From Aldehydirespirator sp965221605 (GTDB taxonomy: Bacteria; Actinomycetota; Acidimicrobiia; Acidimicrobiales; Aldehydirespiratoraceae), in assembly GCA_965221605.1 (NCBI GenBank), contig CBDCSK010000009.1, positions 355,039 to 419,038 of the forward strand: 64,000 nucleotides of DNA. Direction: 5' to 3'. Positions 58,688-64,000 of the stretch are shown here, in pieces. Each line of letters opens with the position of its first letter. The first letter of the stretch is position 1. Below the pieces are notes generated by a model. The model was not told the DNA's origin and ran no database searches. It worked only from the letters and a program-made list of their open reading frames with translations. A program made the translations under genes and the position numbers.

Positions 58688-60112
58688 ATGCTGATCGAAG
58701 CCGCCCGAAGGGTCGAGGCCGCCGCCAAGGAGACGCTGGTGCTACTCAATGAGGGCACCGCTTCATGCGCGGAGATGCGCGGGACGCTCGACGTGCTGAG
58801 GTCTGCAGCGGGGATGATCGCAGCCGCTCAGACCTCGGCTGCGGCGACGGTCGCGGCGCTGGAGCATCACGGCGACGGCGGCACCGAGGTACTCGCGTCG
58901 GCCGCGGGGCTGTCGCGGCGCGACGCCCGGAGTCACATCAAGACCGCGGAGACACTGCGCGGCGTGCCCGCCGTGCGCGAACTCGTGGAATCCGGGCGGG
59001 TGCCGCAGGCCAACGCCAAGCAGCTGGCTGCCGCGGTCAAGAACGCCGGCGCCGATGCCGTCGCTTCCGACGCCGAGTTGTTGGCCAAAGCCGAGTCGAT
59101 GCGGACGGAGCAGTTCACCAGCGAGGCGCGCCGCTGGACGGCCGACCGCGAGGACGACGACGGCGCAAGCCAGTATCAACGTCAACGCGCCCGGCGACGG
59201 GTCCGCGTGTGGGACGGCGACGACGGGATGGTGCACCTGCACGGCGAGTTCGACAAGGCCACCGGCACCCGCATTGCCAACCGGTTGCGCCATCGGGCCC
59301 GATCCCTGCTGGACGCCGACAAGAAGACTCCCGGCACCAAACGGCGCAGCTTTGACCAGTGCATGGCCGACGCACTCGACGGCTTGACCGCCAATGACGT
59401 CGCCAGCGGCACCGGCCACACCACCGACGGCAGCATTTCCGGTATCGGAGGGAAGCCCTCCGCCGACATCTGCGTGATGGTTCACGTCGACGACGAGACC
59501 GGCAAGCTCGTCGCGGAGTTGCCAGACCGCACCAGGCTTCCCCGCAGCGTGCTCGACGCGCTGTCCTGTGACGCCGCCATCGCGGGCGTGATATGCGATC
59601 GCCAGGGAAGCCCGATCTGGCGCAGCTACGCATCGCGGGGCGCGACCGAGACCCAGCGGCAGATCCTGTTCTCCACCTACGGCGGGTGCTTCCGCTGCGG
59701 CGCCAACCCCGGCCTGTGCCAGATCCACCACATCAAACCGGTGTGGCTCGGCGGTCGGACCGAGATCAACAACCTGGTGCCCGCGTGCTGGGAGTGCCAC
59801 AACCTGATCCACGAGCACGGCTGGTGGATACTCAGACGCACACTCGGCAAGCACACCATGCACCCGCCCGACGGCCCCCGCCACGGACCGGCCCACGAGC
59901 CCGACCGGCCCATCCTGTACCGGAACGCCGGCCCGCCTGGCGAACCCAACCCTCCGGCGGTGCAGTGCAACGACACCGATGCCAACCCTCGCCCGCCGCC
60001 AGCGTTCACCGAACCCGGAACGCCCGCCCTATTCGACCTATTCGACGCCCGCAGTGTGCCCGAGCACCCAGCCGGCAACAGCCAACCCGTGGCCGCCAAT
60101 GCCAGCCGCTGA
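58688..60112 (+). CDS. DUF222 / HNH endonuclease domain protein (13E12-like)
   Basis: 474 residues from ATG 58688. The N-terminal DUF222 region (about 1-290) is helical, as in GLSRRDARSHIKTAETLRG and VPQANAKQLAAAVKNAG. A C-terminal HNH nuclease (about 334-380) has CFRCG, CQIHHIKPVWLGG and ACWECHNLIH, with four cysteines for a structural zinc. Such proteins are numerous in actinobacterial genomes and behave like mobile or repetitive elements; no function is proven. The C-terminal 90 residues are proline-rich. Confidence 0.9.
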   Translation: MLIEAARRVEAAAKETLVLLNEGTASCAEMRGTLDVLRSAAGMIAAAQTSAAATVAALEHHGDGGTEVLASAAGLSRRDARSHIKTAETLRGVPAVRELVESGRVPQANAKQLAAAVKNAGADAVASDAELLAKAESMRTEQFTSEARRWTADREDDDGASQYQRQRARRRVRVWDGDDGMVHLHGEFDKATGTRIANRLRHRARSLLDADKKTPGTKRRSFDQCMADALDGLTANDVASGTGHTTDGSISGIGGKPSADICVMVHVDDETGKLVAELPDRTRLPRSVLDALSCDAAIAGVICDRQGSPIWRSYASRGATETQRQILFSTYGGCFRCGANPGLCQIHHIKPVWLGGRTEINNLVPACWECHNLIHEHGWWILRRTLGKHTMHPPDGPRHGPAHEPDRPILYRNAGPPGEPNPPAVQCNDTDANPRPPPAFTEPGTPALFDLFDARSVPEHPAGNSQPVAANASR

Positions 60113-60201
60113 CCGGCGCTCCTCGCCAGCGCAGGGTACAGGCGGCGACGCAGCGGGACTGGGCAGGGAAGAGGCCGGACAGCACTCGGGCTATCGGCTC
60201 C

Positions 60202-60211
60202 GGGGGGGGGG
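60202..60211. repeat. Run of ten G
   Basis: A homopolymer of ten G lies 10 bp beyond the stop codon of the gene at 60222-61721, in the convergent gap with the DUF222/HNH gene. It is non-coding as annotated; it could be an assembly weak spot. Confidence 0.8.
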
Positions 60212-60221
60212 CTCGGCTTGC

Positions 60222-61721
60222 TTACGACCCTTGGAAGCGCAGAAGGGCTTCGCCGGCCGGCATCGACGACCTCCAGGACTCTTCGAGTCCGCAGCGCAGG
60301 GTCGGACCATCGCTGTCTGCTCGGGGGGCGGGAGAGTCGGCGGGCGCCAGGTCCCAGAGAAGAGCCGGGCGGGGTCGGTGCCAGCGAACCGAGTACGAGA
60401 GCGTGCCGTGGCGGGTGGCCAAGCCCCGCACGTCGAGCGGCGCGCCCTGCCACTCTTCGGGGAGCACGGGCCCGACGACGAGATGATCGGCGGTCTCGGC
60501 CACCAGGCAATCGAGCACGGCCTCGATCCCGGCGAGGCCGTCGCCGCCGAACGCCACGGCGTCGCGGACCGCGGCGGCTAGGCCCTCACCGGCAGCCTCC
60601 GGATCAGCGACCGGCGCTCGCGGGGTCGTCTCGGCCAGTAGGCGACGGGCGTCTCGGGCCGCGGCAGGTGCCTCGGCCTCCAGAGCGGCCGCTGCCTGTT
60701 CCAGCGTGAGATGGTCGAGGCGGTCGCCGGCAGCGGCAGCTAGAGGGCCGGCCAGCTCGGCCAGTCCCGAGTCCCGGCCGGCCCGCAGGCGCCGCGACGC
60801 CAGGGCCTGCACAGCCTGCACAGCCGCGCCCGGCGGCAGACAGGAGCGCTGATGAGCTTCCACCACCACTGCTCTGGCTCTGTCGGCCTCGTCGGGCAGG
60901 CCCACTTGGTCGAGCACGACTGCGGCCCGGGCCGCGGCCTCCGGCTCGGTGCCGCCGGCGGCCAGGATCGACGACGCGACACCCCGTCGCCATGCCCGAA
61001 CCGCAGTGCCGTCGGGCAGTTCCACCGCGGCGGCCCTGGACACCACCGCCCGCCACCCGGCCACGACATCCTCGGGGGAGCCGCGGCCCTCGGCGCGCCC
61101 GTCCACCGGCACGTAGACCCGCACCGGCACGCCGCGAGCCAGGGGAAGGACCGCCGCGGCCGCCGCCAGCCCGGCGCGACTGGACGCCTGGCAGTCGCCC
61201 GACGGGGGCCCGGACCGCACCGCGTCCCAGATGTCGCCGTCCGTGACCGCCGCCGCGCCGCCCGGGACTCGGCCCAGCTCGGCCGCCACCCGGTCGCCGG
61301 CCAGCAGCTGGGAGCCGCGAACCCCGGCCCGCCCGATGGACCCGCCCACGACGAGAGCCAGACTCACGGGCGTCGACGTCTCGTTGACGAGCTCCACAAC
61401 CACCGCCCGGCCGGCTCCATCGGTGACCGCGGCGACCCGCTGCGCCACGTCGCCGCCGGGAACCCTCATGGCCGTGGCCACCACCGGCATGTCATCGGCC
61501 AGACGGGTGCGGACCGCGGCCTCCTCGGAGGCGATGTGCCAGCGATCCTCGGCCCCGACGGCCCAGCGCAGGTGCCATGGTGATCCCAGGGGCTCGACGG
61601 TGCCGTCGGCGCCTACCACCGCCACCGGTCCCTCAAGGTCGCCGACGAACTCCCCGGCCCGGTGATCGGACGCTGCCCCTCGCTGACCGGCGTCCCCCCG
61701 GCCGGCCCGGCGCCGGCTCAC
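60222..61721 (-). CDS. Conserved unknown protein, partner of gpsA
   Basis: 499 residues from a GTG at 61721 that overlaps the gpsA stop (GTGA). Ala-rich and helical in the middle (about 250-420), with beta-rich N- and C-terminal parts; VGPVLPEEWQGAPLDVRGLA and GTLSYSVRWHRPRPALLWDL resemble the closing segment of glycosidase-like (six-hairpin) proteins, but I see no catalytic acids. No signal peptide. Translational coupling to gpsA suggests a link to glycerol phosphate or envelope lipid work, by context only. Confidence 0.7.
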   Translation of the reverse strand: MSRRRAGRGDAGQRGAASDHRAGEFVGDLEGPVAVVGADGTVEPLGSPWHLRWAVGAEDRWHIASEEAAVRTRLADDMPVVATAMRVPGGDVAQRVAAVTDGAGRAVVVELVNETSTPVSLALVVGGSIGRAGVRGSQLLAGDRVAAELGRVPGGAAAVTDGDIWDAVRSGPPSGDCQASSRAGLAAAAAVLPLARGVPVRVYVPVDGRAEGRGSPEDVVAGWRAVVSRAAAVELPDGTAVRAWRRGVASSILAAGGTEPEAAARAAVVLDQVGLPDEADRARAVVVEAHQRSCLPPGAAVQAVQALASRRLRAGRDSGLAELAGPLAAAAGDRLDHLTLEQAAAALEAEAPAAARDARRLLAETTPRAPVADPEAAGEGLAAAVRDAVAFGGDGLAGIEAVLDCLVAETADHLVVGPVLPEEWQGAPLDVRGLATRHGTLSYSVRWHRPRPALLWDLAPADSPAPRADSDGPTLRCGLEESWRSSMPAGEALLRFQGS

Positions 61722-62722
61722 CAGCGGGTTTCGCTGGTCGGGGGACGGTCGAGCAACGCTCGGTAGGCCGCAGCAGCGGTGCGGCCGTCCTCGACCACGG
61801 CCCGCACCTCCTCGGTGATCGGCATGTCCACGCCCAGCGAGCGGGCTAGCGACGCCACCACCGGAGTGGACCTCACACCTTCGGCCACCTGGTCCATGGA
61901 CGCCAGGATCTGGTCGATCGTCTCGCCCCGGCCGAGACGCTCACCCACATGACGATTGCGACTCTGAGCACTGACACAGGTGGCCACGATGTCCCCGATG
62001 CCGGCCAGGCCCGCGAAGGTGCCGTGCTCCCCGCCCAGGGCGACGCCCAGGCGGGTGACCTCGGCCAGGCCGCGGGTTATGAGCGTGGCCCGGGTGTTGT
62101 CCCCGGATCCCAGCCCGTCCGCGATCCCAGCCGCCAGGGCGATCACGTTCTTGGTGGCGCCCGCGATCTCCGCTCCTACGACATCGGTGTTGGTGTACAC
62201 CCGGAAGTCGTTGGCGCAGAAGACGTCGCGGAGTTCGTCGGCCAGTGAGGTGTCGGCCGCCGGCATGGCCAGAACAGCCGCCGCGGCTTGTCCGGCCAGG
62301 ATCTCCTTGGCGAGATTCGGACCCGTTAGAACACCAGCCGGGCGGCCCGGCAGTTCATCGGCCACCACCTCGGTCATCCGCTTGCAGGTGTGTGCCTCGA
62401 GGCCCTTGGTGAGCGACACCACCGGCGTGCGCTCCCCGATGTGGGGACCGAGCAGGCTCAGAGTCCCGCGGAAGCCGTGGGAGGGGACGCCCATGACGAC
62501 AACATCGGCACCGGCCGTGGCCTCCGCGATGTCGGAGGTGGCCCGCAGGTCGGGATGCAGCTGCCTCCCCGGCAGGTAGCGGGGGTTCTCGCCGGAGGAG
62601 TCCACCGCGCCGGCCACGGCCGGATCGCGGGCGTAGAGAACCGTGGCAGCGTTGTGCGCGCACAGATGGGCGACGGTCGTGCCCCACGACCCGCCGCCGA
62701 TCACCGCTACCCGGACGTTCAC
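61718..62722 (-). CDS. gpsA: NAD(P)-dependent glycerol-3-phosphate dehydrogenase
   Basis: 334 residues from a GTG at 62722. Makes sn-glycerol-3-phosphate for phospholipids. The nucleotide site is VAVIGGGSWGTTVAHLC; TGPNLAKEI, the catalytic-lysine helix EIAGATKNVIALAAGIADGL and the C-terminal substrate loop AGIGDIVATCVSAQSRNRHVG are all typical. Divergent from cofC with 54 bp between starts. Confidence 0.95.
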   Translation of the reverse strand: MNVRVAVIGGGSWGTTVAHLCAHNAATVLYARDPAVAGAVDSSGENPRYLPGRQLHPDLRATSDIAEATAGADVVVMGVPSHGFRGTLSLLGPHIGERTPVVSLTKGLEAHTCKRMTEVVADELPGRPAGVLTGPNLAKEILAGQAAAAVLAMPAADTSLADELRDVFCANDFRVYTNTDVVGAEIAGATKNVIALAAGIADGLGSGDNTRATLITRGLAEVTRLGVALGGEHGTFAGLAGIGDIVATCVSAQSRNRHVGERLGRGETIDQILASMDQVAEGVRSTPVVASLARSLGVDMPITEEVRAVVEDGRTAAAAYRALLDRPPTSETRW

Positions 62723-62776
62723 GGCCGCAACCCTAGACTCGCTCCAGCCCTCGAACTCCATGCCCGGAGCCGCCCA

Positions 62777-63403
62777 GTGGCCTTGCCACCCGTCCCTGAA
62801 GAGCCCGCGACGGCGGTGATCGTTCCCATCCGCTCCTTCGACGGCGCATTGTCCCGGCTCGCCGGTGTGCTCGGCGAGGCCCGCTGCCGCGAGCTGATGC
62901 TCCTGATGGCGAACCGGGTGGTGGCCGCGGCCGATCCGATGCCCGTCCACGTAGCCACCGACGACGCCGGAGTGGCGGCCTGGGCCACGGATCTGGGCGC
63001 GTCGGTCGTGGCGGCCGGCCGCCCGGGCCTGACCACCGCCGTCTCGACGGCTGTGGATCACCTGGCCGCCGCCGGGGTCGAGCGGGCCGTGGTGGCCCAC
63101 GCCGACCTGGCGCTGGCCCGGACCCTGCGACCTGCGGTCGGTCCGGGCCTGACCATCGTCGGTGACCGGCGCCGGGACGGCTCCAACGTGGTGTGCGTGC
63201 CCACCGCCGCCGGATTCCGGTTCTCGTACGGGCCGGGTTCGTTCGGACGGCACGTCGCCGAGGCTGACAGGCTGGGGCTCGAGGTCAACGCCGTCTCCGA
63301 CGACAGGCTCTCGGTGGACATCGACCATCCCGAGGACCTGCCCCATCTGCCCGAAGACCTCCGGCGGGCGCTGGGAATCGACGAGATGGTGACCAGCCGG
63401 TGA
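62777..63403 (+). CDS. cofC: CofC-type guanylyltransferase (coenzyme F420 biosynthesis)
   Basis: 208 residues from a GTG at 62777 with GGAG upstream. Activates phospholactate or phosphoenolpyruvate with GTP for the F420 side chain. Features: AVIVPIRSFDGALSRLAGVL, VVAHADLALARTL (metal-binding Asp), DRRRDGSNVVCVP and FRFSYGPGSFGRHVAEA. The last codons lie in an 11-bp tandem repeat that continues into the next gene's start. The presence of CofC implies F420-dependent enzymes in this organism. Confidence 0.88.
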   Translation: MALPPVPEEPATAVIVPIRSFDGALSRLAGVLGEARCRELMLLMANRVVAAADPMPVHVATDDAGVAAWATDLGASVVAAGRPGLTTAVSTAVDHLAAAGVERAVVAHADLALARTLRPAVGPGLTIVGDRRRDGSNVVCVPTAAGFRFSYGPGSFGRHVAEADRLGLEVNAVSDDRLSVDIDHPEDLPHLPEDLRRALGIDEMVTSR

Positions 63404-63417
63404 CCAGCCGGTGACCA
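63389..63417. repeat. 11-bp tandem repeat across the cofC stop
   Basis: GTGACCAGCCG occurs twice back to back (63389-63399, 63400-63410) with a partial third copy GTGACCA. The array supplies the last cofC codons, its stop codon and the GTG of the deacetylase. Confidence 0.75.
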
Positions 63418-64000
63418 CCGTCGATGTCGCGGTCCCGGGCCGGGCGCTGGCGATCGGCGCCCACCCCGACGACATCGAGTTCGGCTGCGGCGCGACCCTG
63501 GCCAAGTGGGCCGAAGCCGGCTGCGAGGCGAGCCTGCTGGTGTGCACCGACGGCTCCAAGGGAACCTGGGACGCCGATGCCGACATCGCCGCTCTCGTGG
63601 AGCTCCGCCAGGCCGAGCAGGCTGAAGCGGCTCGCAGGCTCGGCGCCACCGGCGAGGTGCGCTTCCTCGGGGAGGTGGACGGGGAGCTGGAGGTGACCAT
63701 GGCCCTGCGCAGCCGGATGGCGAGGACCATCAGGGAGCTGCGCCCGGACGTGGTGCTGGGCCATGACCCCTTCAAGCGCTGGCGCCTCCACCCCGACCAC
63801 CGGGCGGCCGGATTCCTGTGCATGGACGCGGTCGTGGCCGCCCGGGACCCGCACTTCTTCAAGGAGCACGGAGTGCCGCACCACCGGCCCGTCGAGCTGC
63901 TGCTGTTCGAGTGCGAGGATCCCGACCACATCGAGCAGGTGACCGGGGGCCACATGGAGGCCAAGGTGAACGCCCTGCTCGCCCACGGGAGCCAGTTCCG
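63411..64000 (+). CDS. PIG-L family deacetylase (3' partial)
   Basis: The first 196 residues are present; the gene runs off the window. The PIG-L zinc motif AIGAHPDDIEFGCGATLAKW (His-Pro-Asp-Asp) is clear; LLVCTDGSKGTWD and the later HPDHRAAGF with the second His group follow. The family removes acetyl groups from N-acetylglucosaminyl compounds (for example mycothiol or bacillithiol precursors and lipid sugars). GTG 63411 is chosen, 7 bp after the cofC stop; a GTG at 63400 is out of frame. Confidence 0.88.
   Translation, partial: MTTVDVAVPGRALAIGAHPDDIEFGCGATLAKWAEAGCEASLLVCTDGSKGTWDADADIAALVELRQAEQAEAARRLGATGEVRFLGEVDGELEVTMALRSRMARTIRELRPDVVLGHDPFKRWRLHPDHRAAGFLCMDAVVAARDPHFFKEHGVPHHRPVELLLFECEDPDHIEQVTGGHMEAKVNALLAHGSQF

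Overview
The window is high-GC DNA with dense operons, many GTG/TTG starts and Shine-Dalgarno-led genes. CofC (coenzyme F420), a DUF222/HNH protein, a CbtAB cobalt transporter and a nitrile hydratase all point to an actinobacterium. My guess is a member of the Acidimicrobiia, but no 16S or other decisive marker is present, so this is inference.

Layout. 1-9397: the 3' part of proS, then a one-carbon block. On the minus strand are a dimethylglycine/sarcosine-dehydrogenase-like flavoprotein, its electron transfer flavoprotein (etfBA) and an IclR regulator; on the plus strand are fhs and a metF-like gene. 9444-11753: a small accessory islet with a Fic protein flanked by 37-bp direct repeats and an AbiEi/DUF559 protein. 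11883-17661: rmuC, a class II aldolase, folD and a serA-DUF1015 pair. 17710-29753: a catabolic region with a sulfatase, class III aminotransferase, amine-oxidase-like flavoprotein, C45 acyltransferase/hydrolase, GNAT, CoA-transferase, TPR protein, aldehyde dehydrogenase, ThrH-type phosphatase and a VOC protein. 29913-32362: a frameshifted gene remnant and a restriction-modification pair (BglII/BstYI-type nuclease and an HTH-MT-A70 methyltransferase fusion). 32434-33597: a small unknown gene and RNase HII.

33639-54647 is the most interesting part. It holds five members of the conserved 'Nit1C' nitrilase neighbourhood: an MSMEG_0572-type DsrE-like protein, a radical SAM protein, a GNAT, an AIR-synthase-like protein and an MSMEG_0565-type glycosyltransferase. 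The nitrilase is not seen. In its place is a cobalt-type nitrile hydratase (beta, alpha, activator) with an AmiS/UreI amide channel and a CbtAB cobalt transporter. Interleaved are all three subunits of an oxamate-carbamoyltransferase-like enzyme (FdrA, DUF1116, DUF2877) plus carbamate kinase. There is also an operon of phosphosulfolactate synthase (ComA) with two aspartase/fumarase-superfamily lyases and one unrecognised protein. Shared promoter/operator sequences in front of separate operons tie the region together.

54719-64000: a large secreted FN3/SwmB protein, a DUF222/HNH protein behind a 500-bp intergenic region with competing inverted repeats, then a conserved unknown, gpsA, cofC and a PIG-L deacetylase cut by the window end.

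The one-carbon genes appear co-regulated: two divergent promoters (flavoprotein/fhs and folD/serA) carry the same GTTCCG-N5-CGGAAC palindrome, each with a second weaker copy alongside. The IclR gene at the end of the etfBA operon is the obvious candidate regulator.
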